64,000 bases of DNA from Alitta virens (Eukaryota; Annelida; Polychaeta; Phyllodocida; Nereididae), in NCBI GenBank assembly GCA_932294295.1, contig OW028582.1, positions 2,785,515 through 2,849,514 of the forward strand, given 5' to 3'. Under the pieces are notes generated by a model. The model did not search any database and was not told the origin of the DNA. It saw nothing but the letters and a program-made list of their open reading frames with translations. A program made the position numbers and the translations under genes. Below, one piece after another: positions 36,581 to 50,166 of this stretch (positions within the stretch are counted from its first letter, which is position 1; the number at the start of each line of letters is the position of its first letter).

Positions 36581-37100
36581 TGACAGGCCAGGTGTTAGGA
36601 CTGTTGGTCTATCATGAAGTGCTATTTTTAGCTCTCTCACCTGTGAACAGGATGCAGATGGCAGCACTTGCCTCACTCATTCACCTGTGGTGTTGTGAAA
36701 GTTCTGAAAACATTGGTTAGGTTAGATAAGCTTGTGTCCTCTGAAAATGTCTTATTACTAAAAATGGAAAGAGAGATGACCATGTTTAGGTTTCACTTAA
36801 ATATGACAATTAATATATAGAGAGGTGTAGCTGTGCAGTGAGTGGGTCAAAATTTTATCTGCACTTTTACATATATTTGCCACGTTTTGACATTGATATG
36901 AATCACAAAGGAACAGATAGGCTTGCCTGCACTTGTGCTTTAATCAAATGCATGTGATGTTATCCGATTGGAGGTTTCAGTTGTTTTTTGTATGGGCCTG
37001 TTTATGTAAAGAAGCAATGAAAAAATTGACCAGAGAAGCCATAAATGGGTAAAAGCACAATTAATATTTGCATGAAATGGTCTGGAAGGGCAATAGAAAA

Positions 37101-37395
37101 GGATCAGGTCCCACTGTATTGGTCAGGCTGCCAGCCGTCACCTATTCACAGGCGCTATCCCACTACTGCCCTACGCGGGGAATTTTGCCTGCTGCGTTTC
37201 CGCCCTGGGCCGGTGCATCCCTCATGAGACAACCTGGTGACCCCAACCTCCGTCGGGGACCCCATATCGACACAGGGCTTAGCATGGACACCCGATCGAC
37301 ATAGAGCGGCGACAAGCAGGTCCCCCGGCCTCAAGCTGTCCTCTGACCCCAGCCTCCCAGTCGCAGGATTATAGGAATGTGCCACCATTCCCAGC
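37101..37395 (-). ncRNA. RN7SL: SRP RNA gene, array copy 5
   Basis: A170C; the terminator is one T shorter (TTTT), which makes this unit 815 bp. The spacer to its right shares GTGTCCTCTG and CCACGTTTTG with units 4 and 6. Confidence 0.92.
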
Positions 37396-37916
37396 TGACA
37401 GGCCAGGTGTTAGGACTGTTGGTCTATCATGAAGTGCTATTTTTAGCTCTCTCACCTGTGAACAGGATGCAGATGGCAGCACTTGCCTCACTCATTCACC
37501 TGTGGTGTTGTGAAAGTTCTGAAAACATTGGTTAGGTTAGATAAGCTTGTGTCCTCTGAAAATGTCTTATTACTAAAAATGGAAAGAGAGATGACCATGT
37601 TTAGGTTTCACTTAAATATGACAATTAATATATAGAGAGGTGTAGCTGTGCAGTGAGTGGGTCAAAATTTTATCTGCACTTTTACATATATTTGCCACGT
37701 TTTGACATTGATATGAATCACAAAGGAACAGATAGGCTTGCCTGCACTTGTGCTTTAATCAAATGCATGTGATGTTATCCGATTGGAGGTTTCAGTTGTT
37801 TTTTGTATGGGCCTGTTTATGTAAAGAAGCAATGAAAAAATTGACCAGAGAAGCCATAAATGGGTAAAAGCACAATTAATATTTGCATGAAATGGTCTGG
37901 AAGGGCAATAGAAAAA

Positions 37917-38211
37917 GGATCAGGTCCCACTGTATTGGTCAGGCTGCCAGCCGTCACCTATTCACAGGCGCTATCCCACTACTGCCCTACGCGGGGAATT
38001 TTGCCTGCTGCGTTTCCGCCCTGGGCCGGTGCATCCCTCATTAGACAACCTGGTGACCCCAACCTCCGTCGGGGACCCCATATCGACACAGGGCTTAGCA
38101 TGGACACCCGATCGACATAGAGCGGCGACAAGCAGGTCCCCCGGCCTCAAGCTGTCCTCTGACCCCAGCCTCCCAGTCGCAGGATTATAGGAATGTGCCA
38201 CCATTCCCAGC
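37917..38211 (-). ncRNA. RN7SL: SRP RNA gene, array copy 6
   Basis: No departure from the array consensus seen in the RNA; spacer type as in units 4 and 5. Confidence 0.93.
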
Positions 38212-38732
38212 TGACAGGCCAGGTGTTAGGACTGTTGGTCTATCATGAAGTGCTATTTTTAGCTCTCTCACCTGTGAACAGGATGCAGATGGCAGCACTT
38301 GCCTCACTCATTCACCTGTGGTGTTGTGAAAGTTCTGAAAACATTGGTTAGGTTAGATAAGCTTGTGTCCTCTGAAAATGTCTTATTACTAAAAATGGAA
38401 AGAGAGATGACCATGTTTAGGTTTCACTTAAATATGACAATTAATATATAGAGAGGTGTAGCTGTGCAGTGAGTGGGTCAAAATTTTATCTGCACTTTTA
38501 CATATATTTGCCACGTTTTGACATTGATATGAATCACAAAGGAACAGATAGGCTTGCCTGCACTTGTGCTTTAATCAAATGCATGTGATGTTATCCGATT
38601 GGAGGTTTCAGTTGTTTTTTGTATGGGCCTGTTTATGTAAAGAAGCAATGAAAAAATTGACCAGAGAAGCCATAAATGGGTAAAAGCACAATTAATATTT
38701 GCATGAAATGGTCTGGAAGGGCAATAGAAAAA

Positions 38733-39027
38733 GGATCAGGTCCCACTGTATTGGTCAGGCTGCCAGCCGTCACCTATTCACAGGCGCTATCCCACTACTG
38801 CCCTACGCGGGTAATTTTGCCTGCTGCGTTTCCGCCCTGGGCCGGTGCATCCCTCATTAGACAACCTGGTGACCCCAACCTCCGTCGGGGACCCCATATC
38901 GACACAGGGCTTAGCATGGACACCCGATCGACATAGAGCGGCGACAAGCAGGTCCCCCGGCCTCAAGCTGTCCTCTGACCCCAGCCTCCCAGTCGCAGGA
39001 TTATAGGAATGTGCCACCATTCCCAGC
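38733..39027 (-). ncRNA. RN7SL: SRP RNA gene, array copy 7
   Basis: C216A in the helix 5 3' strand; otherwise consensus. Confidence 0.92.
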
Positions 39028-39548
39028 TGACAGGCCAGGTGTTAGGACTGTTGGTTTATCATGAAGTGCTATTTTTAGCTCTCTCACCTGTGAACAGGAT
39101 GCAGATGGCAGCACTTGCCTCACTCATTCACCTGTGGTGTTGTGAAAGTTCTGAAAACATTGGTTAGGTTAGATAAGCTTGTGTGCTCTGAAAATGTCTT
39201 ATTACTAAAAATGGAAAGAGAGATGACCATGTTTAGGTTTCACTTAAATATGACAATTAATATATAGAGAGGTGTAGCTGTGCAGTGAGTGGGTCAAAAT
39301 TTTATCTGCACTTTTACATATATTTGCCATGTTTTGACATTGATATGAATCACAAAGGAACAGATAGGCTTGCCTGCACTTGTGCTTTAATCAAATGCAT
39401 GTGATGTTATCCGATTGGAGGTTTCAGTTGTTTTTTGTATGGGCCTGTTTATGTAAAGAAGCAATGAAAAAATTGACCAGAGAAGCCATAAATGGGTAAA
39501 AGCACAATTAATATTTGCATGAAATGGTCTGGAAGGGCAATAGAAAAA

Positions 39549-39843
39549 GGATCAGGTCCCACTGTATTGGTCAGGCTGCCAGCCGTCACCTATTCACAGG
39601 CGCTATCCCACTACTGCCCTACGCGGGGAATTTTGCCTGCTGCGTTTCCGCCCTGGGCCGGTGCATCCCTCATTAGACAACCTGGTGACCCCAACCTCCG
39701 TCGGGGACCCCATATCGACACAGGGCTTAGCATGGACACCCGATCGACATAGAGCGGCGACAAGCAGGTCCCCCGGCCTCAAGCTGTCCTCTGACCCCAG
39801 CCTCCCAGTCGCAGGATTATAGGAATGTGCCACCATTCCCAGC
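39549..39843 (-). ncRNA. RN7SL: SRP RNA gene, array copy 8
   Basis: Consensus RNA sequence; the spacer to its right returns to GTGTGCTCTG and CCATGTTTTG. Confidence 0.93.
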
Positions 39844-40364
39844 TGACAGGCCAGGTGTTAGGACTGTTGGTCTATCATGAAGTGCTATTTTTAGCTCTCT
39901 CACCTGTGAACAGGATGCAGATGGCAGCACTTGCCTCACTCATTCACCTGTGGTGTTGTGAAAGTTCTGAAAACATTGGTTAGGTTAGATAAGCTTGTGT
40001 GCTCTGAAAATGTCTTATTACTAAAAATGGAAAGAGAGATGACCATGTTTAGGTTTCACTTAAATATGACAATTAATATATAGAGAGGTGTAGCTGTGCA
40101 GTGAGTGGGTCAAAATTTTATCTGCACTTTTACATATATTTGCCATGTTTTGACATTGATATGAATCACAAAGGAACAGATAGGCTTGCCTGCACTTGTG
40201 CTTTAATCAAATGCATGTGATGTTATCCGATTGGAGGTTTCAGTTGTTTTTTGTATGGGCCTGTTTATGTAAAGAAGCAATGAAAAAATTGACCAGAGAA
40301 GCCATAACTGGGTAAAAGCACAATTCATATTTGCATGAAATGGTCTGGAAGGGCAATAGAAAAA

Positions 40365-40659
40365 GGATCAGGTCCCACTGTATTGGTCAGGCTGCCAGCC
40401 GTCACCTATTCACAGGCGCTATCCCACTACTGCCCTACGCGGGGAATTTTGCCTGCTGCGTTTCCGCCCTGGGCCGGTGCATCCCTCATTAGACAACCTG
40501 GTGACCCCAACCTCCGTCGGGGACCCCATATCGACACAGGGCTTAGCATGGACACCCGATCGACATAGAGCGGCGACAAGCAGGTCCCCCGGCCTCAAGC
40601 TGTCCTCTGACCCCAGCCTCCCAGTCGCAGGATTATAGGAATGTGCCACCATTCCCAGC
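40365..40659 (-). ncRNA. RN7SL: SRP RNA gene, array copy 9
   Basis: Consensus RNA. The upstream segment has a single change beside the TAAAAATA motif (TTTTTAACTC for TTTTTAGCTC on the plus strand near 40706). Confidence 0.93.
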
Positions 40660-41180
40660 TGACAGGCCAGGTGTTAGGACTGTTGGTCTATCATGAAGTG
40701 CTATTTTTAACTCTCTCACCTGTGAACAGGATGCAGATGGCAGCACTTGCCTCACTCATTCACCTGTGGTGTTGTGAAAGTTCTGAAAACATTGGTTAGG
40801 TTAGATAAGCTTGTGTGCTCTGAAAATGTCTTATTACTAAAAATGGAAAGAGAGATGACCATGTTTAGGTTTCACTTAAATATGACAATTAATATATAGA
40901 GAGGTGTAGCTGTGCAGTGAGTGGGTCAAAATTTTATCTGCACTTTTACATATATTTGCCATGTTTTGACATTGATATGAATCACAAAGGAACAGATAGG
41001 CTTGCCTGCACTTGTGCTTTAATCAAATGCATGTGATGTTATCCGATTGGAGGTTTCAGTTGTTTTTTGTATGGGCCTGTTTATGTAAAGAAGCAATGAA
41101 AAAATTGACCAGAGAAGCCATAACTGGGTAAAAGCACAATTCATATTTGCATGAAATGGTCTGGAAGGGCAATAGAAAAA

Positions 41181-41475
41181 GGATCAGGTCCCACTGTATT
41201 GGTCAGGCTGCCAGCCGTCACCTATTCACAGGCGCTATCCCACTACTGCCCTACGCGGGGAATTTTGCCTGCTGCGTTTCCGCCCTGGGCCGGTGCATCC
41301 CTCATTAGACAACCTGGTGACCCCAACCTCCGTCGGGGACCCCATATCGACACAGGGCTTAGCATGGACACCCGATCGACATAGAGCGGCGACAAGCAGG
41401 TCCCCCGGCCTCAAGCTGTCCTCTGACCCCAGCCTCCCAGTCGCAGGATTATAGGAATGTGCCACCATTCCCAGC
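41181..41475 (-). ncRNA. RN7SL: SRP RNA gene, array copy 10
   Basis: Consensus RNA, T5 terminator. Confidence 0.93.
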
Positions 41476-41996
41476 TGACAGGCCAGGTGTTAGGACTGTT
41501 GGTCTATCATGAAGTGCTATTTTTAGCTCTCTCACCTGTGAACAGGATGCAGATGGCAGCACTTGCCTCACTCATTCACCTGTGGTGTTGTGAAAGTTCT
41601 GAAAACATTGGTTAGGTTAGATAAGCTTGTGTGCTCTGAAAATGTCTTATTACTAAAAATGGAAAGAGAGATGACCATGTTTAGGTTTCACTTAAATATG
41701 ACAATTAATATATAGAGAGGTGTAGCTGTGCAGTGAGTGGGTCAAAATTTTATCTGCACTTTTACATATATTTGCCATGTTTTGACATTGATATGAATCA
41801 CAAAGGAACAGATAGGCTTGCCTGCACTTGTGCTTTAATCAAATGCATGTGATGTTATCCGATTGGAGGTTTCAGTTGTTTTTTGTATGGGCCTGTTTAT
41901 GTAAAGAAGCAATGAAAAAATTGACCAGAGAACCCATAACTGGGTAAAAGCACAATTCATATTTGCATGAAATGGTCTGGAAGGGCAATAGAAAAA

Positions 41997-42291
41997 GGAT
42001 CAGGTCCCACTGTATTGGTCAGGCTGCCAGCCGTCACCTATTCACAGGCGCTATCCCACTACTGCCCTACGCGGGGAATTTTGCCTGCTGCGTTTCCGCC
42101 CTGGGCCGGTGCATCCCTCATTAGACAACCTGGTGACCCTAACCTTCGTCGGGGACCCCATATCGACACAGGGCTTAGCATGGACACCCGATCGACATAG
42201 AGCGGCGACAAGCAGGTCCCCCGGCCTCAAGCTGTCCTCTGACCCCAGCCTCCCAGTCGCAGGATTATAGGAATGTGCCACCATTCCCAGC
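41997..42291 (-). ncRNA. RN7SL: SRP RNA gene, array copy 11, upstream region cut by a transposon
   Basis: G146A turns the helix 6 loop GGAG into GAAG, and G152A removes a pair in the same stem. The 4904-bp element begins 196 bases upstream of this gene (42487), leaving the TAAAAATA motif and about 195 bp of native 5' flank in place. Confidence 0.9.
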
Positions 42292-43181
42292 TGACAGGCC
42301 AGGTGTTAGGACTGTTGGTCTATCATGAAGTGCTATTTTTAGCTCTCTCACCTGTGAACAGGATGCAGATGGCAGCACTTGCCTCACTCATTCACCTGTG
42401 GTGTTGTGAAAGTTCTGAAAACATTGGTTAGGTTAGATAAGCTTGTGTGCTCTGAAAATGTCTTATTACTAAAAATGGAAAGAGAGCCCAGCTAACACGA
42501 AAACGTTATAATTACGTTAAAATAACATCATGAAAAAGGTCAGAATAACGTTATTTCATAACATCAAAATTACGCAAAATTGGACGGTTGCGGAAATGTT
42601 ATTTTAACGTTCTATGTATCATGTTAGAAGTATGTTAAAATAAAGTTAAAATAATGTTATTTCAAAACATTTTTTCAAACTGTGGCTTTTACATCAGAAA
42701 TACATTGTTTTATAATGTTTTGCATTAATATCAATTTAACATTATATGGCAACATGAATAAGATGACCCCTTTATAACGTTATCATAACGTTATGTGATA
42801 ACATAAATTTTACATTATCTGCCACATTTAAAAAAACGACTCTTTTATAACATTTTTATAACGTTATGGGATATCATAATTTTAACATTATCTGGCAACT
42901 TGAAGTTATAACCTTTTCTCAACGTTTTTACAATGTTTTAGGGTGACATCAATTTGATGTTATCTGACAACGTTTTCATAACGTTTTTGCTTTGACATTA
43001 CCTGGGATGAATAAGAGAAAACTTGTTTTGCATTCAAAAAGCAACAGTTTATTTTGGAAATCACTGAAGAATAATACTGTATTCAGTACAAGAATAGTAA
43101 CAGTTATAATGAAACAAATGTAATTTACATTGATAAATTTCACACCAAATAAACTTGCACACAAAAACCTTTCAATCTGAA

Positions 43182-43450
43182 AATAGTCCTTGATTTGTAT
43201 TATGAAAGGCATAGCAGCCTAGTATTTTGGCGACAATACCAGTTCGACATACAGTGCACGAGTTAATTGTTTCATCATAACAGTTTGTGTGTGCTTTCAC
43301 ATAACCCATGGCCAGGCAATCATTCCAGTCTATTTGATATTCTACAAATGTTAATAACATTGCAGCTCTCATTTGCCTCTTCAGTAAGTTAGTCCAATGA
43401 TCAAGCAGTAGGTCTTCTCTTTCACATTCCTGGAATAACAAAATACATGA
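43182..43450 (-). other. Possible coding exon or captured gene fragment inside the element
   Basis: On the minus strand, after an acceptor-like TTATTCCAG, an open stretch of about 83 codons includes EREDLLLDHWTNLLKRQM, FVEYQIDWNDCLAMGYVKAH and a CX2C-containing NCYDETINSCTVCRTG, then TGA. Composition is protein-like, but I do not recognise the family. It could be a decayed transposase part or captured host sequence. Confidence 0.3.
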
Positions 43451-44689
43451 ACTTAATCTATCTTGCAAAGCTTTTGAATGCACATTATAATGTTTTTTGT
43501 ATGAAACAAGGCACTGTAATGTGTGCATTGCTGATCTTCAGTTTGTATGATAATAACTGACAAATCGTGAATATTTACCTTGCCAGAGAAAAGCCTTCAA
43601 GGTGGGTAGTGTTCATACCAGGAGTAAGATGTGGTCATCTTGATAGTATGGCAATTGGTCTTGAAGAGCAACCCTGTAAAAATGCAAAAATTTACATTTA
43701 ATTGACCTTAATTTACATATATATGCAGTTTTCCAAACTGAATGCTAACGATTACAATATTTCAATAAGAATAACATTTAATCACCAAGTGAAATACTAT
43801 TTGAATTATATCGTTTAAGGAATGTAAAACAAATGAAACAAATTCCATCATCATGATCATTGGACATAATCATAAATGCCAACAAACATTATCACAAGGT
43901 AATTGCATGACATTGGATCTAAACTTTGATTAAATCAGTAAAGATATGTTTGGCTATGATCAATCTCATAACAATGATACTGAATTTTCTCCATGTATAG
44001 TATATTTTAGAGTTAGCTGAGATATGGCATTTCTACACTTATATCAAATTTTAGATATTAATAAAACTTCAAGCTTGATAACAAAATAACTTTCAAATAT
44101 ATACAACTTTATAAGCAAGAGTGATAAGAAAACAACTTGCAATATTATGTTATTTTTGTGCTACACAATTTCACTAAAACTACTTATATGATTTAAAACT
44201 TATCATGGTCATTTAAGTTTTTGTAGCTCACCTGTAGATAGTAATTATGCATGCATGCTATAATGTATGCAAATGGTTCTGCTTCAGTGATTTGGGCCTA
44301 ATTAGGGAAGGGGTACTGCAAGTTCACTCACTAGATGCTGTAATATGATGCCTCCTCAGTCTATAATGTCTTGAATCTGAGCTCTATAGAGTCTAGAAAT
44401 CACCCATAGCTATCTATATTTTACAATGTATATTTGCACAGTTTTCAGGAGGACTAACTAATATCATATAGTGGACAATATATAGTCTGTGTAATTTGTA
44501 CCAGCAAAATAAATCATATATTATTAATTAATACTTGCTCATATCATTGTAGTTACAAAATTTGTCTTAATATCTTGACCTATACAAATTAAAGCCAAAC
44601 TAATTTAAAAATAAAAACACAAGATCAGTTAAAGATAATTGTCTGTATATCATTGTATATTGAGTTAGCATATTTAAACATGGCCAATA

Positions 44690-44812
44690 TATAGATGGAT
44701 AGACAAATATACAGAGAGGTAGATAGATAGATAGGTAGCTAGATAGCTGGATAGCTAGATAGATAGATAGATTGATTGATTGATTGATTGATTTATAGAT
44801 AGATAATTGTAA
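44690..44812. repeat. TAGA/TTGA microsatellite
   Basis: Degenerate TAGATAGATAGG blocks followed by pure (TTGA) repeats and more TAGATA, inside the 4.9-kb element. Confidence 0.9.
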
Positions 44813-44937
44813 AGTCACAAAGATAAGTTTTATAAGATAGTGCAAAACTTGTAACTTACCTACTGTCTGTGACATGCTGGCCTGCCATCCCAAGTCAAAG
44901 TGCACCTGTCAATGATGGCTGAAGTTAATTGTGAAGA

Positions 44938-44951
44938 GGGGGGGGGGGGGG
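44938..44951. repeat. G14 homopolymer
   Basis: A run of 14 G immediately before the first copy of the 1083-bp duplication in the element; a likely sequencing and replication trouble spot. Confidence 0.9.
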
Positions 44952-44955
44952 TTGC

Positions 44956-47121
44956 AGAAATGGCAGAATTTACAACTTTCCCTCATTGTTGCAAACTGTG
45001 TGCCAAGTCCTGACTCTGGTCAGTGTTTAATATGTGGGTTATTTTACCTAGGAATATTTAGAGATATTCCTAGATTTTACTATTGCATCAATCTTTAACA
45101 TAATTACAGCAGATTTTGAAAATGCCATTTGATGCCTTATTTAAATGATTATGATGTTTATTATTAAAATTTTATAAAAACGTTATAATTACATCATCCC
45201 ATAACATTATTAAAACATTTGTGTCTGACATTACAGATTTACATTGAAATTATGTTATTTATAAACATCATGAAAACGTCATAACTTTACATATAACCTT
45301 GATACTGAGAAAACATTTTAGGGTTATGTTACAATTGCATCAACCCTTAACATTATAATAACCTATTTTTAAAATGCCTATATTTGATGGCTTTGTAACA
45401 GCATAATCATGTTTTTCTTTAATATGTTCTAAAAAACGTTATAAAAACATCATCATATAACATTAGTAAAACATTTGTGTCTGACATTACAGATTTACAT
45501 TGAAATTATGTTATTTATAAACATCATGAATACGTCACAAATTTACGTATAACCTTGATGTTTAGAAAACATGTTAGAGTTATGTTACAATTGCATCAAC
45601 CCTTAACATTATAATAACTGGTTTTAAAAATGCCTATATTTGATGTTTATTTTACAGCATTATCATGTTTTTCTTTAACATATTCTTAAAACGTTATAAA
45701 AACATCATCCCATAACATTGGCAAAACATTTGTGTCTGACATTACAGATTTACATTGAAATTATGTTATTTATAAACATCATGAATACGTCACAACTTTA
45801 CGTATAACCTTGATGTTTAGAAAACATGTTAGAGTTATGTTACAATTGCATCAACCCTTAACATTATAATAACTGATTTTAAAAATGTTTATATTTGATG
45901 TTTATTTTACAGCATTATCATGTTTTTCTTTAACATATTTTAAAAACGTTATAAAAACATCATCCCATTACATTGGGAATATGTTTTTGACTGACATTAC
46001 AGATTTATGTTATAAGAATGTTATCAAAAAATGTTGCCAGAAATGGCAGAATTTACAACTTTCCCTCATTGTTGCAAACTGTGTGCCAAGTCCTGACTCT
46101 GGTCAGTGTTTAATATGTGGGTTATTTTACCTAGGAATATTTAGAGATATTCCTAGATTTTACTATTGCATCAATCTTTAACATAATTACAGCAGATTTT
46201 GAAAATGCCATTTGATGCCTTATTTAAATGATTATGATGTTTATTATTAAAATTTTATAAAAACGTTATAATTACATCATCCCATAACATTATTAAAACA
46301 TTTGTGTCTGACATTACAGATTTACATTGAAATTATGTTATTTATAAACATCATGAAAACGTCATAACTTTACATATAACCTTGATACTGAGAAAACATT
46401 TTAGGGTTATGTTACAATTGCATCAACCCTTAACATTATAATAACCTATTTTTAAAATGCCTATATTTGATGGCTTTGTAACAGCATAATCATGTTTTTC
46501 TTTAATATGTTCTAAAAAACGTTATAAAAACATCATCATATAACATTAGTAAAACATTTGTGTCTGACATTACAGATTTACATTGAAATTATGTTATTTA
46601 TAAACATCATGAATACGTCACAAATTTACGTATAACCTTGATGTTTAGAAAACATGTTAGAGTTATGTTACAATTGCATCAACCCTTAACATTATAATAA
46701 CTGGTTTTAAAAATGCCTATATTTGATGTTTATTTTACAGCATTATCATGTTTTTCTTTAACATATTCTTAAAACGTTATAAAAACATCATCCCATAACA
46801 TTGGCAAAACATTTGTGTCTGACATTACAGATTTACATTGAAATTATGTTATTTATAAACATCATGAATACGTCACAACTTTACGTATAACCTTGATGTT
46901 TAGAAAACATGTTAGAGTTATGTTACAATTGCATCAACCCTTAACATTATAATAACTGATTTTAAAAATGTTTATATTTGATGTTTATTTTACAGCATTA
47001 TCATGTTTTTCTTTAACATATTTTAAAAACGTTATAAAAACATCATCCCATTACATTGGGAATACGTTTTTGACTGACATTACAGATTTATGTTATAAGA
47101 ATGTTATCAAAAAATGTTGCC
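44956..47121. repeat. Two tandem copies of a 1083-bp segment inside the element
   Basis: Copies 44956-46038 and 46039-47121 match at a fixed 1083-bp offset; by reading I see AATATG versus AATACG near 45981/47064 and few other changes. Each copy itself contains about four 255-bp subrepeats with CATTTGTGTCTGACATTACA, TTATAAACATCATGAA and CATCAACCCTTAACATTATA. The duplication is recent. Confidence 0.88.
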
Positions 47122-47718
47122 ATAATGTTAACAAATAGCATCATTAAAACATAACACCTGTGACTGCTGTATAATACATTGAAATAACATCATTGTGAAA
47201 GCTTCTTAAAACATCAATATTGTAATGTTTGCAAAATGTTTTCAGAAAATGTTATAACACTGTTATTAATTAATGTTATGAATAAACATGAACATACAAC
47301 ATCAAAGTAATGTTAAAAAAACGTTATTTGAAAAACGTTATGCCATAACCTTTTCCTAACATGTTATAAAAACGTTATGTGTTAGCTGGGAGATGACCAT
47401 GTTTAGGTTTCACTTAAATATGACAATTAATATATAGAGAGGTGTAGCTGTGCAGTGAGTGGGTCAAAATTTTATCTGCACTTTTACATATATTTGCCAT
47501 GTTTTGACATTGATATGAATCACAAAGGAACAGATAGGCTTGCCTGCACTTGTGCTTTAATCAAATGCATGTGATGTTATCCGATTGGAGGTTTCAGTTG
47601 TTTTTTGTATGGGCCTGTTTATGTAAAGAAGCAATGAAAAAATTGACCAGAGAAGCCATAACTGGGTAAAAGCACAATTAATATTTGCATGAAATGGTCT
47701 GGAAGGGCAATAGAAAAA

Positions 47719-48013
47719 GGATCAGGTCCCACTGTATTGGTCAGGCTGCCAGCCGTCACCTATTCACAGGCGCTATCCCACTACTGCCCTACGCGGGGAA
47801 TTTTGCCTGCTGCGTTTCCGCCCTGGGCCGGTGCATCCCTCATTAGACAACCTGGTGACCCCAACCTCCGTCGGGGACCCCATATCGACACAGGGCTTAG
47901 CATGGACACCCGATCGACATAGAGCGGCGACAAGCAGGTCCCCCGGCCTCAAGCTGTCCTCTGACCCCAGCCTCCCAGTCGCAGGATTATAGGAATGTGC
48001 CACCATTCCCAGC
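47719..48013 (-). ncRNA. RN7SL: SRP RNA gene, array copy 12
   Basis: Consensus RNA. The first gene right of the transposon, whose right end is 328 bp beyond its terminator, so the gene and its upstream flank are intact. Confidence 0.93.
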
Positions 48014-48534
48014 TGACAGGCCAGGTGTTAGGACTGTTGGTCTATCATGAAGTGCTATTTTTAGCTCTCTCACCTGTGAACAGGATGCAGATGGCAGCAC
48101 TTGCCTCACTCATTCACCTGTGGTGTTGTGAAAGTTCTGAAAACATTGGTTAGGTTAGATAAGCTTGTGTGCTCTGAAAATGTCTTATTACTAAAAATTG
48201 AAAGAGAGATGACCATGTTTAGGTTTCACTTAAATATGACAATTAATATATAGAGAGGTGTAGCTGTGCAGTGAGTGGGTCAAAATTTTATCTGCACTTT
48301 TACATATATTTGCCATGTTTTGACATTGATATGAATCACAAAGGAACAGATAGGCTTGCCTGCACTTGTGCTTTAATCAAATGCATGTGATGTTATCCGA
48401 TTGGAGGTTTCAGTTGTTTTTTGTATGGGCCTGTTTATGTAAAGAAGCAATGAAAAAATTGACCAGAGAAGCCATAACTGGGTAAAAGCACAATTAATAT
48501 TTGCATGAAATGGTCTGGAAGGGCAATAGAAAAA

Positions 48535-48829
48535 GGATCAGGTCCCACTGTATTGGTCAGGCTGCCAGCCGTCACCTATTCACAGGCTCTATCCCACTAC
48601 TGCCCTACGCGGGGAATTTTGCCTGCTGCGTTTCCGCCCTGGGCCGGTGCATCCCTCATTAGACAACCTGGTGACCCCAACCTCCGTCGGGGACCCCATA
48701 TCGACACAGGGCTTAGCATGGACACCCGATCGACATAGAGCGGCGACAAGCAGGTCCCCCGGCCTCAAGCTGTCCTCTGACCCCAGCCTCCCAGTCGCAG
48801 GATTATAGGAATGTGCCACCATTCCCAGC
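48535..48829 (-). ncRNA. RN7SL: SRP RNA gene, array copy 13
   Basis: C242A, shared only with copy 15; copies 12-13 and 14-15 look like a duplicated two-unit block. Confidence 0.92.
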
Positions 48830-49350
48830 TGACAGGCCAGGTGTTAGGACTGTTGGTCTATCATGAAGTGCTATTTTTAGCTCTCTCACCTGTGAACAGG
48901 ATGCAGATGGCAGCACTTGCCTCACTCATTCACCTGTGGTGTTGTGAAAGTTCTGAAAACATTGGTTAGGTTAGATAAGCTTGTGTGCTCTGAAAATGTC
49001 TTATTACTAAAAATGGAAAGAGAGATGACCATGTTTAGGTTTCACTTAAATATGACAATTAATATATAGAGAGGTGTAGCTGTGCAGTGAGTGGGTCAAA
49101 ATTTTATCTGCACTTTTACATATATTTGCCATGTTTTGACATTGATATGAATCACAAAGGAACAGATAGGCTTGCCTGCACTTGTGCTTTAATCAAATGC
49201 ATGTGATGTTATCCGATTGGAGGTTTCAGTTGTTTTTTGTATGGGCCTGTTTATGTAAAGAAGCAATGAAAAAATTGACCAGAGAAGCCATAACTGGGTA
49301 AAAGCACAATTAATATTTGCATGAAATGGTCTGGAAGGGCAATAGAAAAA

Positions 49351-49645
49351 GGATCAGGTCCCACTGTATTGGTCAGGCTGCCAGCCGTCACCTATTCACA
49401 GGCGCTATCCCACTACTGCCCTACGCGGGGAATTTTGCCTGCTGCGTTTCCGCCCTGGGCCGGTGCATCCCTCATTAGACAACCTGGTGACCCCAACCTC
49501 CGTCGGGGACCCCATATCGACACAGGGCTTAGCATGGACACCCGATCGACATAGAGCGGCGACAAGCAGGTCCCCCGGCCTCAAGCTGTCCTCTGACCCC
49601 AGCCTCCCAGTCGCAGGATTATAGGAATGTGCCACCATTCCCAGC
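49351..49645 (-). ncRNA. RN7SL: SRP RNA gene, array copy 14
   Basis: Consensus RNA; the AAAATTGAAAG spacer variant to its right is shared with copy 12. Confidence 0.93.
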
Positions 49646-50166
49646 TGACAGGCCAGGTGTTAGGACTGTTGGTCTATCATGAAGTGCTATTTTTAGCTCT
49701 CTCACCTGTGAACAGGATGCAGATGGCAGCACTTGCCTCACTCATTCACCTGTGGTGTTGTGAAAGTTCTGAAAACATTGGTTAGGTTAGATAAGCTTGT
49801 GTGCTCTGAAAATGTCTTATTACTAAAAATTGAAAGAGAGATGACCATGTTTAGGTTTCACTTAAATATGACAATTAATATATAGAGAGGTGTAGCTGTG
49901 CAGTGAGTGGGTCAAAATTTTATCTGCACTTTTACATATATTTGCCATGTTTTGACATTGATATGAATCACAAAGGAACAGATAGGCTTGCCTGCACTTG
50001 TGCTTTAATCAAATGCATGTGATGTTATCCGATTGGAGGTTTCAGTTGTTTTTTGTATGGGCCTGTTTATGTAAAGAAGCAATGAAAAAATTGACCAGAG
50101 AAGCCATAACTGGGTAAAAGCACAATTAATATTTGCATGAAATGGTCTGGAAGGGCAATAGAAAAA

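Larger units (their letters stand above)
42487..47390. mobile_element. 4.9-kb DNA element inserted in an SRP unit spacer
   Basis: Begins CCCAGCTAACACGAAAACGT and ends ACGTTATGTGTTAGCTGGG, inverted ends of at least 12 bp with more AACGTTATA homology inward. Uninterrupted units read AAAGAGAGATGACC at this point; here AG is repeated on both sides (42485-42486, 47391-47392), a 2-bp target duplication. Much of the interior is AACGTTAT-rich subrepeats, with a GATA-type microsatellite and a G14 run. No transposase was recognised, so it is probably non-autonomous; the 2-bp duplication would suit a CACTA-like mover, but the ends are not CACT. Superfamily unassigned. Confidence 0.88.

Noticed and set aside
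44600..44905. 101-codon minus-strand frame rich in SINQSINLSIYLAI
   Set aside because: It is a translation of the TAGA/TTGA microsatellite.
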